A stretch of 64,000 nucleotides of DNA from Polydactylus sextarius (GCA_016801845.1 CM028917.1:6836501-6900500); one strand, 5' to 3'. Shown: positions 1 to 11,289, numbered from the stretch's first letter. Numbers and translations: made by a program. The notes: a model not told the origin generated them from the letters alone.

Positions 1-500
1 AAAAAAAAAGAAGAAAAGCAAAGCAACAATGTCCGCACAAAGCCACAAGTCTTTCCTGCATCGTCCGCTCTCCAGGGGAGGGTGGTCAATCTGTAGACCC
101 CCACTGACCTCCCCCCGGAGCCTCTGTGTCATCCAGAGCAGAGGAGGAATCCCAGAGGAGCCTGTCGAGGCTCCGGTGTGGACTCAATTCCGACTGGGTC
201 AAAGTTCAATAGCACCAACACGGTCACTTGTTTCCTCTCAAGGGAACTTTCAAATTCTGCTTCATCAGTGTTCAAACTGGACTGGGTGGGTGGGGAGGTG
301 AGGCGACAGGTACAAACTGTTTAACATCTCTAATTACAAAGCAAAGTATAAAAAGCAGTAGAAAAAAAAAATCTATAAATAGCAAAGGTCATTAAATCTC
401 AGCTTGTTGTTGTCTGGGTCTTTAAATTGGTGAGAAAAATGAGATACAGACATTGGCCACTGCGTTAGAATTTTTGACGTATGGTCAGTGTAAACACTCT
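1..500. other. 3' flank of cnn1, no gene seen
   Basis: Unique-looking sequence beyond the candidate poly(A) signal of cnn1. A 90-codon open frame runs on the plus strand from 29 to 301, but it has no recognisable domain and no splice partner. The cnn1 3' UTR could continue into this stretch if the signal at 501-506 is not the main one. Nothing else is recognisable. Confidence 0.4.
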
Positions 501-506
501 TTTATT
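501..506 (-). terminator. candidate poly(A) signal of cnn1
   Basis: The plus strand reads TTTATT, which is AATAAA on the minus strand, about 286 nt past the cnn1 stop codon. It is followed on the minus strand by a GTGTTT-containing stretch that could serve as the downstream GU-rich element. This would give a short 3' UTR. It is inferred from the motif only. Confidence 0.45.
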
Positions 507-791
507 ATCATTTTACTCATGGAAAGAAAAACAATAAATTCTTAGGAATAAAAATATGTTTAGGGGAAAAAAACAGGGAGTAACGACAACAATGACGTCA
601 ATCAGTGTTAAATAAGAGTCTGGGAAGTTTGCTCATCACAAAGACAGTTGTGGCTGGTTGTCTGAAGTTGAAGCAAAGAGGAAGGAGAAGGAGGGGACGG
701 GGGGGCAGTGAGGCTGTCCATGTTTTTTGTTTGTTTTTTTTTCTTTGTTGTGTGTGTTTTTCTTTCTTTTTTTTTTTTTTTTGTTTTGTTT
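507..791 (-). other. probable 3' UTR of cnn1
   Basis: Sequence between the cnn1 stop codon and the candidate poly(A) signal. Immediately after the stop (positions 793 down to about 721) the sense strand is a long A-rich run broken by a few C and G residues. A perfect palindromic CRE (TGACGTCA) lies at 593-600. There is no other coding signal. Confidence 0.5.
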
Positions 792-1037
792 TTAATCTAA
801 GTACTGGTTGTAGCCGTCAAATTCCATCTCACCGCCGTTGTTGTAATAGGCCTCAGTGGGGTTGGTGCAGTACTTGTTGTCGTAGACCTGGCGGGGCAGG
901 CCGTAGGTGGTCATACCCTGCTGTGATGCCACTTTGTTGGTGCCCATCTGCAGAGAGATGGTGGAGGTGTCACAGTTCTCCAGCTCCAGCTTCTTGTCAA
1001 AGATGTGCCTCCTGGTTCCTGGAGCTGTCATACCAGA
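792..1037 (-). CDS. cnn1: cnn1 coding exon 7 (last)
   Basis: Encodes residues 218-298: the end of calponin repeat 2, all of repeat 3 ([10 protein letters not shown]...GLPRQVYD) and the tail ending NQYLD, then TAA at 792-794. The acceptor on the minus strand is CTGTCCTCCAG|TCTGG. The tail is much shorter than the long acidic tail of CNN3. Confidence 0.93.
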   Translation of the reverse strand, partial: SGMTAPGTRRHIFDKKLELENCDTSTISLQMGTNKVASQQGMTTYGLPRQVYDNKYCTNPTEAYYNNGGEMEFDGYNQYLD

Positions 1038-2690
1038 CTGGAGGACAGAAAGCAAAGCAAATATGTGTTTTTTTTCTTTTCAAAGCATCCTGAATACACA
1101 CTCTGAATACTAAGATAAATATACAGAATATAATATAGTGAATAATATACTGATATCAAAGAATAAGGCTGGGACATTGTATATTATTCTTATTGTCAGT
1201 GTTGGCTTCACTGTTACCAAAAACAGTGGGTGGACGTGTCCCTTCATTATAATGAACGTGAGAACTACAGTTACAGTTACAAACACAGACACACACACAC
1301 ACCATTTCATATAATTTAATTGTGGCTATTTCAACCATTTATTAACTACTTCTTCTATACATTCATACTGCTTCTATACATTCATATCTTTAGCTATTTC
1401 AACCATCTAACCACTACATCTTGCTATCAATTTCAACTGTTAATCAAACATTTATTTATTTCTATTTCAAACATTTGTCCATTAATGTTGGTTTCATCCC
1501 ACAGTCCAAAGTTGTGCAGGTCGGGTTAATTTGTGACTCTAAATTGCCTGTGGGTGTGAATATCAGTGCCCTGTGATAGACTGACGACGTGTCCAGCGGG
1601 TACACCGCCTATTGACTGATGTTAGCTGGGAATGACTCCTCTGCCCACTGAGGGATAAATGGTATAGCTAATGGATGGATGTTTTGACTTTGCTCCATTT
1701 GCTTTCAGTCTAGTTTATACATACTCTTGAGTGTGTTTTACATTTTTGAGCCACAGTTTTCTCCACATACTAACACCAAAAACCAGCATCAAATGTATAT
1801 TAATCCTACACATTTACATTATTGGTCAAAATGCCCCAAAATACAAACCAATGCTTTGTTGGTTTTAGACCTTTCATTTGATTTGAACACAAGCCCTACA
1901 TTTTTAAACAAATTCATCTCAATTTTGTGATTTCATCTGGGTGAATTGATGGAAAAAATATTATTTTAGTTCATACTGAAACTCTCTCCTCACCTGGCTG
2001 GCTCCCTTGTTGGTACCCATCTGTAGGCTGATGGTAGTCTGGTCCAGTGGGTTGTCCATGCCCATCTTGGAATCATACAGATGACGTCGTGTGCCGTAAG
2101 AGGTCATACCCTTTTGGCTGGCGAGCTTGTTGGTGCCCATCTACAGTTTACAACAAAATGGAGTCAGCTTAGTGTCTGAAAACACTGATTTTTAGCTGCT
2201 GCACATCTGATTGCAGGATTATCTCATTAGGGAGTGTGTTCCCCAGCAGAACATTTCTAAACACGTGGATCTACAGTCTCCCATATGTGACCATGTAAAT
2301 AAAACAGTTGACTGGAATTAGTTTAGCACAGCTGCTGCTCTGACCTGCAGGCCTATGATGTTGCGTCCCTCCCTGAGCTTCTCTGGAGCGAAGCGGCGCT
2401 GCTGTTTCTCAGCGTACTTCACTCCTAAGTCATACTTGGACCGGAAACCTTTGGACTTGGCCTGAGTGAGACAAGTGGCAGAGACAGAAAGGAAAATGAT
2501 GGTAATATGAGTAATATATTTTTCATACACATATTGTTTTTATTATTCTTTTGCTGTATTGTTCTAGTGGATGCAACACACAAGACTCACAAATGAATTG
2601 CAACGTATACATATGTAAAGTTATTGCTAATGCTGAGTTTTTAGATAGCACCTGATTTTCAACCACCACTCTTTCGAAGATGTCATTTTA

Positions 2691-2767
<77 letters not shown>

Positions 2768-4992
2768 CTGCCCTCACCATTCCGGCCAGAGCGATGAGTG
2801 TGCACTGGACCTGAGTGTGGTTTACATTCTCAAACAGATCGTTGGCTTCAAAGATGTCATGTGGCTTCAGGCCGTAGTCTGTGATTGCACGGACAAAGTT
2901 CCCTATGTTTTCCAGCTGAGGAAGAAAGAGTGGAAATATTTGAAGAAGTGCATCTAATTGGCCTCTTACATGCAGCCCTGAGTGACTTTGTTTTGAAAGC
3001 TTTACACAATCGAATAACTGACTGTTTTTTACCTTGTAAAACAGCAGGTATACTTTTAGCCAGAGTAGAAGATTCATACCACTCATACATTTGTACAGTA
3101 TGTAAAGCTACGACTAACACACACTTAGCATAGCACAGAGACTGAAACAAGCCTTAGATTGTATTAATCAGTAGCTTTGTAGGTGCTGTTAGCTTTAGAC
3201 AGAGTCATGCTAGTTGTCACCTCCTATTTTATTATTGTGTTAAGTTCAACTAAGCTAAGATAAGCTAGCTATTGTATTCAGCACAGAGACTGAAACAAGC
3301 CTGAGATCCAGTGTATTCATCAGTGAGCTTTAGTGATGCCATTTTGACAAAGCCACTGTAGCAGTTTCCTCCTATTTTATTCTTGTGCTAAGCTGAGCTA
3401 AGCTAACAGGCTGCTAGCACTTGATCAATGAAGGTTGTATTGATTTGCTTGTTCAAAAACTCTCTGAAAAACAGCCCTTTTTTTAGTTTTTCACTTTGGT
3501 GTGGCTATATATTGAAAATATCTCAAAGCTTTTTCTTCTTTATGTCTGACTCCGTCTAAAAGCCTGACCGTGTGTGCATTCATTTGCAGCAGTGAGAGTT
3601 TTTGAAGAGCTTCAATCGACCCCTAAAAGCTATGTTTGCTTTGTCGGTCCTCTAAAAGGCCGATAAATAAATGCCACGCTGAGATGGGCCTCACTTGATA
3701 TGGCAGCTACTTTATGGAATGTAAATACGCTCAGTGTTGTCAGTGCCAACACGACAGACCAACCAAGTTCCACATGCTCTGGAAAACATCCCTGACTTTG
3801 AGACTAGCAGGACAAATAAGGCTTTTTTCCCCCCATGGAGCTGGTGCTTTACCTGGTGCCAATTTTGACTGGAGTTGTTGATCTTTCTCACAGATCCTGG
3901 CTGGAGAACATTAATGAGTCTGCAAGAAAAGAGACACAGAATTTAATAAAACTAATATTATTGACATGAATATGAACGAAGCTTTGAACCATCAACCCAG
4001 TATCCGTCCACTCACTCGCACAACAGGACTCCATCCTTCAAACTCTCCATGAAGTTGTCCCCCATCCTCTTGCCAGTCACATCCTGAATCCACAGCCTCA
4101 GCTCCTCCTCCTTGTGGGGGTCGTACTTCCCTGCAAGCTGAGAGATCAGAGGTCAAACATTAAATTTAATTTTGGTTGGTAGTCAGCCTCAACTCCTTCC
4201 TGTGAATTATGTGAGAAGCACAAAAAAAAAGAAAAAAGAATCAGAACGTGCGCAGCCACGGGAAGAGTGATAAAAAATACACTTTGTATTTCTACGAAAT
4301 GAGAAATAGAAAACGGATTAATAACAAATAATGCACCTTTGTACTCGTGGAAGAACCAAGAGTGTTAACATATCCACCAAACCGTTTTAAATATTATCCA
4401 GATGATTAAAATTTGAGTTTCCTGGCAAGATATTAGTTCTGGACTTTTATTTCTGATAAGTTAACAATAATAACCAAAGGATGGAAGTTAATTCCATGCC
4501 TCCTGTATAATTCTATCTAATTGGATACTATTTATTAAAGCTTAAATAAATATCTAGTAATTCCTACTCATTTTATTTTCCATCATTCTTCACATTTTTC
4601 ATGTTCAGCTGAGCTGAACATGTCATTGCAGATTTGTACAATACTCAAACTTTAAAGAGAAAATGTACACATGATTCTCTTCTTCTCCATTATAATTCTC
4701 TACTCCACAGTTTAATACAATGGTTTTTTTTTTTGTTTTCGTAAAATAACAGTGTTTTCACTGTACTGTCACTGAAAATCTAACTGTATGATATAAAAAT
4801 GCACTTTGAGACGAAGGGTATAAAAAGAACGGGCAGAAAAATGAAAATGAAAAAGGCCTGTGGACATTCCTACTTGGAGAAACACACTGGCCTCTCTCTC
4901 TTCTCTGCATGTATTTCCTTATTGGCACAAACTTGTTACCCTAATACTTTGAATTCTGGTGTGGGGTTTACAGCCGGCGGCCGCTCCCCCCT

Positions 4993-5024
<32 letters not shown>

Positions 5025-8000
5025 CGCCGTCCCCTTTTCCTGAATGTTCTGCAGATAAGTCTTCACAGTCTGGGATTGGCAGCCAACACAAACAACCATT
5101 TCAAAGCAGCAGGGATAGTGTAGCTTCCAGTCCATCACACCAAACTTGGGAGAAACAGCTTTCCCAAACACTCCTCCCTCTCCCTCCGACTGTCTCGCTC
5201 TCCGTCCTCGATTGGCCAAGCTCATATTTCTCTCTCTCTCTCCCTCTGGGTTTTCCAGAATCTGCCCTTTTACAGTGAGTTGACTGTTCAGGCAAACCAC
5301 GTCTGATAAAGACAGGCCAACATCGACAGGTCCTGCTCCCAGTTGAGGTACTTGAGCTCAGAGTCCGATTTGGCCGTGTTGTTGTTCTGCGGTCAGCGCT
5401 GGCTGTTTTCTCTACTTTTTTATTCACAAACATGAATCACAAAAAGGCAAATATGATGGAGCACAAACTCAGAAAAATATCCTGATCCGACTAGATCGGA
5501 GATGTTGTGAATATCAAACCTCAACCAGAACATGTAACTGAAGCCACCGAAAGGTCATTGTGGGCAAAAGTGACAATTATGGGAAAAAAAGGTAAATGCT
5601 AAGACATACTTAGCACAAGAAAAGAGGAGTCATTAAGTCAGTAAACTGGGTCAGTAATGTGAGGTTTGCAGCAACATCCCTCTAAAGTTAGTCCTCACCA
5701 TCACTGCACCAGTCACTGTGAAGCACTGGTCACACCAGACCAAGTAAGGCTACAACGACAAAACTCCTGACGCACTCAAGTAAGCTAGTCAAGTCACAGT
5801 ACAAATACAACAACAATTACATATAACATTAGTGATTCATAAGTAGCTGCTGTGGCTAGTTAAACCATTTTAACAATAAGAGTTTGGCATTTTAGTCCAG
5901 TGGTTCCCAAACTAGAGGTTGGCTGCCCTCCAATAGGTCACAAGATAAATCTGAGGGGTTATGAGATGTTTAATGCGATAAGGAAGAAGAAGAAGAAAAA
6001 GAAGAAGAAGAAGAAGGAAAACAAAGTTCTGAGACATACATTTCTATTTTTTATTAGGTCTTTATTTTTGCATATTTCTTTCATCTTTGGTTATTTCTTT
6101 GATCATAGATAGTTTGACCTCATGGCCGGATAACAATTTGTAAAATGAAACCATGTGAGTTTAGAGAGGATATGTAAAAACAAAAAACCAACTGGGAAAC
6201 ACTGGTTTAATCTTTTCAAACATTTCACATCTTACAAGCTCATCATATGTTTTATACATAGATATAAAATGTGTCAAAAAGCAAATATTTCAAATGTAAA
6301 GTAAAAATACCTTAAATTGTATTTAAGTAAATGTGCGAGCAGCCGAATGAAAATTACGTTAAATTCTGATTTAATTCTGGGTAATTCATTAATCTTGTTT
6401 ATTCTTTAAATTACATACTCAAATCAAACGTTTGATAATCGTAGACTATGTCTCATGCAGACAAAGTAGGCTACTCATTGAGCTGCACAGCATTTAGTTT
6501 AATAAAAAAATGTCAGTATTACAGAACTGTAGCTAAACTGAGTATTTTATCTGAACTGTAGGTGAGAGGCAGGTGGCTGTCACTGATGGCTCATGTTATA
6601 AAATAAGATGACAGTAGAAAAGTACAAGGTTAATAAAATATTATCATCATTAGCAAACATTAGGCAGTTAAAGCTGCTGGTCATACCAGACCAGACCGAC
6701 TCCTGAGTTTATTTAATTTACTAATGTTATATTTGTATGTCCTCTTCTTTCAACGCTTAAAGTGAGATTATATACATAAAGTGAGATTATATACATAATC
6801 TCATTTTAAGCGTTGGTTGCCAACAGGCCATTTGTGGAATTACATACTTCATACCAACAGCGGTGTAAATGTATGGGATTGTCTCAGTGTTTGTCACTAA
6901 TAAGTGTAAATCTCCACAAACACAAACAAAGACATTTTTCCACTGACATTATGTCTCTGGGTGTGAAGTGGATGTGCTCTGAGAGCCACTGCGGTGGCTC
7001 TGTCTCCACAGCATCTCCTGTCCACCTGTGTTCTGTCAAGGCAGTGTTTTGTCATTTTTGACTTCAGTGTAAACTGTTTAGACTAAAGACACTTTCTCAG
7101 GTTCCAAGTCAGAGCCTGGTCACTCCATAAAAGGTCATCAGATTATGCTGATGTACCTGTCAGTCTCTGGTGCTGCATCCCTGCTCCTCTCTGACATCAC
7201 GCTGCTGGAACCTACCATCCCTGCTTGACCCACGATAAAGCCCTTGAAAACCTATTGCTTCAGCTGACGTCGTTTCTGTTCTACAAAGAAAAGAATGTGC
7301 TTCTCTCACCGGAGCTCTTGTGCACATAATTGACTTGGAAACAATACAGAGGTGGCAACAAAATAACCAAAATAACAGCAGCACAACCGGTGCCAAAATC
7401 TCAAACCTTCATTCCTGACTAAAAGCCTGCTGACTGCTGAATAGCAGTAATGACAGGAATGTGGTTTCACAGAGTGCAGAGCACCTCTGTGTGAGATTAA
7501 AGCACAGATGAGAGATGGCACTATTCGGGGGAAGAGGCCACATCCCTCTAGGACGATAATAATGATGGTGATGATGCCGGTGTTGGAACAGCGGCGGGCT
7601 GACCTTTCTCATCCTGAACGCAGACTGTCAGCAGCTCTGACTCATCCAATTGCACAGAGTCACTACTGTGGTGATACCAACAGTGGAGGCAGCAAACAAA
7701 TAAGTCTGTTAGCCAGCGCATTATCAACGCTTCAGGAAGCTGACAGCTTCAGCTGGAGAAGTGTGGTCCAACATGTTCATGTACTGTTGTCTGAAGTTCT
7801 TGTCATATCCTGGACTATTGTTATCATCACTTTACAACATGTGAGGAAAAAAAAAATACTTTTCACTTACAATACTTTAAAGAATAATACTGTATCATCA
7901 GCTCATGAAATCTGATCTATAGTTTCAGCAGCTCAACTAACAAACTCAACTCCTTGAGGATAAAAAACAACACAAACAAATCTATTTTCTAATAGTACTT

Positions 8001-8961
8001 ATTACATGTGTAACAATACAAATCTAAGGACATTTTTGGCTGCCTTTTATTTTAAATCAGGCTTTAATCCGTACGTAAATTCAGAAATACCCACATGCAT
8101 CTCCACTCTGGTGCTAGTACCTGTGAACTCATGCTCATGTTTCAGTCAGTTTGATTTCTCAACCACTGAGACAAAAGGACCAAAAACAAGAAGAATAACT
8201 CAAGAAAAACACAAATCAAACCCCCCCTCACCTTCCTCCACCCTTTCTTCTCTGCCTGCTCACTCACAGACTGAATGACCTGACCCCTTCATAATCGCAC
8301 AAATTATTTGGCCACTCAGACCTGCTTCCAGCTCCAAAAACAATCACCTCCCTCACCGTGTGATCTATTATGAATAAAAGCAGGAGTGTTATCATTAGGG
8401 CCGTTCCCTCATGCACACGACCTGGAATCACATCACATCACTCTGGCTCCTTTTTTAACTATTTAAATTTGGGATGTATATGAAAATATCTCTTTTAAGA
8501 AAAGACTAACAACCATTCATTGTAATTTGTTTTCGTGTGCTTTCTTTTTTTTTTTAAACTTACACACTTCCATGTTGTTCAGATGGACCACAACGTGTTC
8601 ATACCAACTTCTCATCATTCAGCTGCTCATAAATGATGTAAACAACCATGTGATCATAAATGCAACTGTGTCTGATTCTGCTTCAGTGAACTTAAATGTT
8701 GGATTTGGTTAAAGAAAATTCAAGATAAGAAAGAAAGACAAAATAATTACAGAGAAACATTCACAGGAGTGTTTACAGTGATCATCCTCATGGTAAGTTT
8801 CCCTCATGTCCCTTGTTGGACCTCTGACCTCAGCTGGAGGAGCTAATGCAGCAGCTACATTGTGTTTGATGTAACATGATGATGTAAACAAGTAAACGTA
8901 CCTTACTCTTGACCTCGGCTGAAAGTCCGAAGGCAGGGCCGCTCCTGAAATGTGTTGTCAT
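792..8961 (-). CDS. cnn1: calponin, smooth-muscle (CNN1) type, seven coding exons
   Basis: Calponin is an actin-binding cytoskeletal protein that restrains actomyosin ATPase in smooth muscle. Joined exons (8902-8961, 4016-4137, 3853-3919, 2778-2915, 2345-2461, 1994-2140, 792-1037) give 298 residues with all phases closed. The CH domain spans about residues 28-130. Three calponin repeats of the (I)xLQMGTNK type lie at about 165-191, 205-231 and 244-270, followed by a short acidic, Tyr-rich tail. S176 and T185 match the phosphorylated Ser/Thr of mammalian calponin 1. CNN1 rather than CNN2/CNN3 is favoured by the length (human CNN1 is 297 residues; CNN3 is longer with a long acidic tail), [29 protein letters not shown], the PLDQ linker and GLPRQVYD. 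Whether it is the fish 'a' or 'b' copy cannot be told. The start at 8961 gives MTTHF.., which fits the family's short N-terminus. Confidence 0.93.
1323..1480. repeat. decayed tandem repeat (TTTCAACCA motif)
   Basis: The words ATTTCAACCAT, CTTCTATACATTCATA and variants recur at irregular spacing, including two near-identical copies of TTCTATACATTCATA. This looks like an old minisatellite in cnn1 intron 6. Family identity is not known to me. Confidence 0.5.
1495..1680 (+). mobile_element. 3' end of an L2/CR1-like LINE (fragment)
   Basis: The words CCACAGTCCAAA, GGTTAATTTGTGACTCTAAATT, GCCCTGTGATAGACTG, CACCGCC and AATGGATGGATG occur in the order found at the 3' end of a very abundant teleost non-LTR retrotransposon. 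The copy is diverged and 5' truncated, and sits inside cnn1 intron 6. The clade name is from memory. Confidence 0.65.
1994..2140 (-). CDS. cnn1: cnn1 coding exon 6
   Basis: Encodes residues 169-217 (49 codons, phase 0 at both ends): most of calponin repeat 1 ([10 protein letters not shown]..), the linker with [10 protein letters not shown] and the start of repeat 2. The acceptor is AACTGTAG|ATGGGC and the donor is CCAG|GTGAGG. Confidence 0.95.
2345..2461 (-). CDS. cnn1: cnn1 coding exon 5
   Basis: Encodes residues 130-168 (39 codons, phase 0): the linker after the CH domain with [12 protein letters not shown] and [12 protein letters not shown], as in calponin 1. The acceptor is CTCAG|GCCAAG and the donor is CTGCAG|GTCAGA. 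Confidence 0.95.
2695..2765. repeat. (TG)n/(CA)n microsatellite, about 35 units
   Basis: Uninterrupted dinucleotide tract inside the 316-nt intron 4 of cnn1. In the sense orientation it is CA, and it begins 12 nt after the donor site of exon 4. See the finding on splicing. Confidence 0.99.
2778..2915 (-). CDS. cnn1: cnn1 coding exon 4
   Basis: Encodes residues 84-129 (46 codons, phase 0): the C-terminal half of the CH domain, with [26 protein letters not shown] and NHTQVQ. The acceptor is GAAAACAT-side CAG|CTGGAAAAC and the donor is GGAATG|GTGAGG. Skipping this exon would keep the frame but destroy the CH fold. Confidence 0.95.
3126..3420. repeat. two diverged direct copies of a teleost interspersed repeat
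   Basis: The words GCACAGAGACTGAAACAAGCCT, AGCTTT.., TCACCTCCTATTTTATT or TTTCCTCCTATTTTATT, and AAGCTAAG..GCTA appear twice, at about 3132-3270 and 3281-3415. The run of AAGCTGAGCTAAGCTAAC is typical of a common fish repeat. It lies in cnn1 intron 3. Confidence 0.6.
3853..3919 (-). CDS. cnn1: cnn1 coding exon 3
   Basis: 67 nt encoding residues 61-83, middle of the CH domain: [19 protein letters not shown]. It completes a split Glu codon from exon 2. The acceptor is TTCTTGCAG|ACTC and the donor is CACCAG|GTAAAG. Confidence 0.94.
4016..4137 (-). CDS. cnn1: cnn1 coding exon 2
   Basis: 122 nt encoding residues 21-61: [19 protein letters not shown] and LKDGVLLCE, the first half of the CH domain. 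The acceptor is TCTCTCAG|CTTGC. A second AG seven bases later would break the frame. The donor is TGCGA|GTGAGT, phase 2. Confidence 0.93.
4996..5024. repeat. (CA)n microsatellite
   Basis: About 14 CA units followed by CGCCGT, within cnn1 intron 1. Confidence 0.98.
5898..6204. mobile_element. hAT-like MITE remnant
   Basis: The left end CAGTGGTTCCCAAAC and the right end (reverse complement CAGTGTTTCCCAGTT) form imperfect terminal inverted repeats. The flanking octamers TTTTAGTC and GTTTAATC match at six of eight positions, as an old 8-bp target duplication would. The interior holds an expanded AAG/AAGA tract (5984-6017) and no transposase. The family is inferred from the CAGTGGTTC ends. Confidence 0.55.
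6281..6345. repeat. fragment of AAGTAAAA-type teleost repeat
   Basis: AAAGTAAAAATACCTTAAATTGTATTTAAGTAAATG resembles the ends of a very common fish interspersed repeat built from AGTAAAAGTA and TTAAGTAAA words. Another piece lies at 47.0-47.24 kb and an end at 48.2 kb. Confidence 0.4.
6751..6815. repeat. inverted repeat with internal tandem duplication
   Basis: Arms at 6751-6771 and 6795-6815 pair at 20 of 21 positions (they start CAACGCTTAAA). Between and within them the 19-mer AAGTGAGATTATATACATA is duplicated. It could be a tiny foldback element or a templated-repair scar. Confidence 0.8.
7125..7134. promoter_or_regulatory. CArG box (SRF site) in cnn1 intron 1
   Basis: CCATAAAAGG is a perfect CC(A/T)6GG. 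SRF-myocardin control through intron 1 CArG boxes is described for mammalian calponin 1. With this base composition a few such matches are expected by chance in 64 kb, so its location is the main support. Confidence 0.45.
8902..8961 (-). CDS. cnn1: cnn1 coding exon 1 with start codon
   Basis: 20 codons, starting [20 protein letters not shown], matching the calponin N-terminus (..FNRGPAYGLSAEVKNK in the family). The donor is AAG|GTACGT. The frame stays open upstream to an ATG at 9075, but the family argues for the start at 8961. Confidence 0.93.
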
Positions 8962-9164
8962 CCTGTTGTTTTGTCTATTTACAGTGGAGCTGTAGTGCAG
9001 GGCTTTGAAAATCAAGAAGCAGGTTACGGTTCTGAGTCCGAGGCGAGTAAACACGCAGGAAAAGTCCCCAAACAAATCCCTGGCTATCTTCTACCCTCCT
9101 CTTCTTCCTCTCTCTCTCTGTCTGTCTTTATTTCGTCGCAGTCGTGCTCGGACCAGCTTGTGAG

Positions 9165-9300
9165 GCTTTTGGACAACTTTCCGACACTTTTCTGAATCTT
9201 TTTTAAACTCTTCCCATGTGTGTGCTCTCTGATTGGCCGGGGCCGCCGTCCAATCCGGACGCAGGCTCCTCATCGGGGGGAGTGATGTCACCGCTCGGGT
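9165..9300 (-). promoter_or_regulatory. likely cnn1 core promoter
   Basis: On the minus strand a CCAAT box lies in GGCCAATCAG (CCAAT at 9232-9236). About 30 nt further downstream is a TATA-like TTTAAAAAAG (about 9198-9207), which would place transcription start near 9170 and a 5' UTR of about 210 nt. The flank at 9236-9300 is GC-rich (GGCCGGGGCC-like) and has a second CCAAT on the plus strand. The start site itself is inferred. Confidence 0.45.
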
Positions 9301-11289
9301 ATTAGATTTAATCAGTGTCACTTTTTCCACCTCGAGGCAGTGATGCTGTTCTCTGCTGCTGTGATGCTGTGTGATGCTCTGTGCTGCGGTTATGTCATTG
9401 TCATGTTCATCTGGATCGTCAGTCATCCGCCTAAAAATGAGACACACAGTCATCAGCAAACATTTTTACTTTTCTTTTAATGACACATTGTATATTTTAT
9501 ATACCTACCTATATACCTATTTTTTGTGACGCATATGTTTAACTACATATTATATATGTGTATGTGTGATAACAACTAAATATTACAGTAAGACTATACT
9601 TTACTATAACTGTAAATAAACCTCAAAAAATTTATCATTAATTATTATTATTACTTAGATAAAATAAATGATAATGCTAATATCTGCAGTAATATCTGCT
9701 GTTTTACCTCTTGTTTGACTCTCTCCTTCCATTAACTTTAGACGACCTTTTTACATATAGTAAAAGACTTTAGATTTTGTCCTCCATTACTGAATTGATG
9801 GGGAACAAAGTCATTCAGTGGGAAAGTTTCAAAAAGGGATCTTTGAACGGGAGAAGTGATTACATCAGGCAAAAGCTGTTGATATTAGACATTCAGCTGG
9901 GGAAGAATATGAACATATCTTTTACTATAAGTTGAGTGAAATTACAGTGTCAGAAAGTACAAAGTACATTCAGTGGCTGAGACTAAATGTTCATCATTGA
10001 CCTTAGAAACAGGAGAAGACAAAATGATCCCAGTGCAAGTTTCATTTAGTCGTTGCGGATCTGTATAGTATCAAATGATTGTTCCAGTTTTAGTTTTTGA
10101 GCCGACAAGCACAAGAAGTTCTTAAAATGTTCGGTCCTATCCAAAAATATACACTCTATGTATTCATATAAATATATATGCCGCTGTGGGACTGATAGCA
10201 GCATATCTGACATGTTTTGAATGTGTGTTGAAGCTACTGTAGAGCGCCTGACGTCACTCTAGTAACAATGATGTGGTTTTCCTGTTTTACTCCAGTGTGT
10301 TACTCCTCTTTCCCTCAATAGGCAGGCGGATGACAGTGAAAGGAATGCAGCAGATTCAGGGGGTCTGTATAGTGCAAAGTCAGGGGAGGAGGGGGACAGA
10401 AGAGGTGGCTCCCAGGACGGCATGATTCACCCTCGCCTCTGTCTTTTGTGTGTGTGTGTGTAAAGTCCAGACACACTGATGGAGGCAGAGAGGAACATTC
10501 TGGAAAGACCATGGAGGGATGAAAGAGAGCTCGAGTTACAGGAGGGGATATGTGGCTGCAGTCATGGTGAAAGACAATGAAACAGTGCTAATGCAAGATT
10601 ACTGGACATACACTGTTACCCAGCAACAAAGCAAAGGGATTCAGTCAGTGAGCAGCAGATTTATATACACACACAGGTGAAAATAATTACTGCAGAGCAA
10701 CAGTCTGCATGAGAGACTCTCACTGACCACAGAGTAACACACTTTATTCTTGACTTGAGAATAACAACATAAATCACACAAACTTTTTCTGCAGGAAATA
10801 TGAAAGGTTCTGCTTCAGTTCCAGGAGTCCAGCACCTGATTAATATTGAACCTATAGCATCAAATGCACTCCAGAACATGTAGCCTGAGGAATAAATCTG
10901 ATAAAGAGAGAATAGAGGATCTCATATGAAGTTTTTCAAGGTTTTATTCACTAATAGATCTGAGATATGATACAGAAAAAAGGGGCCTATAGGGTAATTA
11001 CAACAGCTCAATGAGCTCCAAGGTCGTGGCTGTCAGTGAGAACATCAAGGTCATATTCATTTTAATGTTTCTGGGAATTTGAGGATTTTATTAACCTGGG
11101 AGGGGGTATATGTTCTGTAATAACACATTATGGGATGTGCAGACTTACTACACATCTTTAAATTCGAGTGGTCAGAAATATTAAATCATATATAATCTAA
11201 TAAAAAGATTTTGTCTTTCTCCAAGAGCAGCTTCCGGTGCCCAAAGAGTCATTTTTTCCCTCCTGAGTTTCTTTGGCCAAATGTCACTG

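Larger units (their letters stand above)
4138..8901 (-). other. cnn1 intron 1 (4.8 kb)
   Basis: Long first intron without coding signal. It contains a CA microsatellite, a GAA-type tract, a hAT-like MITE, an inverted repeat and a perfect CArG box, all listed separately. Two small palindromes are also visible, e.g. 4600-4622 (arms CATGTTCAGCT with a one-base centre). Confidence 0.85.

Noticed and set aside
29..301. 90-codon plus-strand open frame
   Set aside because: No domain, no splice sites in context, antisense to the cnn1 downstream flank; best explained by chance.
605..1093. 162-codon plus-strand frame with Phe/Cys run
   Set aside because: Antisense shadow of cnn1 exon 7 and of the T-rich 3' UTR tract.
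792..8961. Assignment of the calponin to CNN3 on synteny alone
   Set aside because: Residue-level features ([24 protein letters not shown], short tail) fit CNN1 better; CNN3 is strongly conserved and differs at these points.
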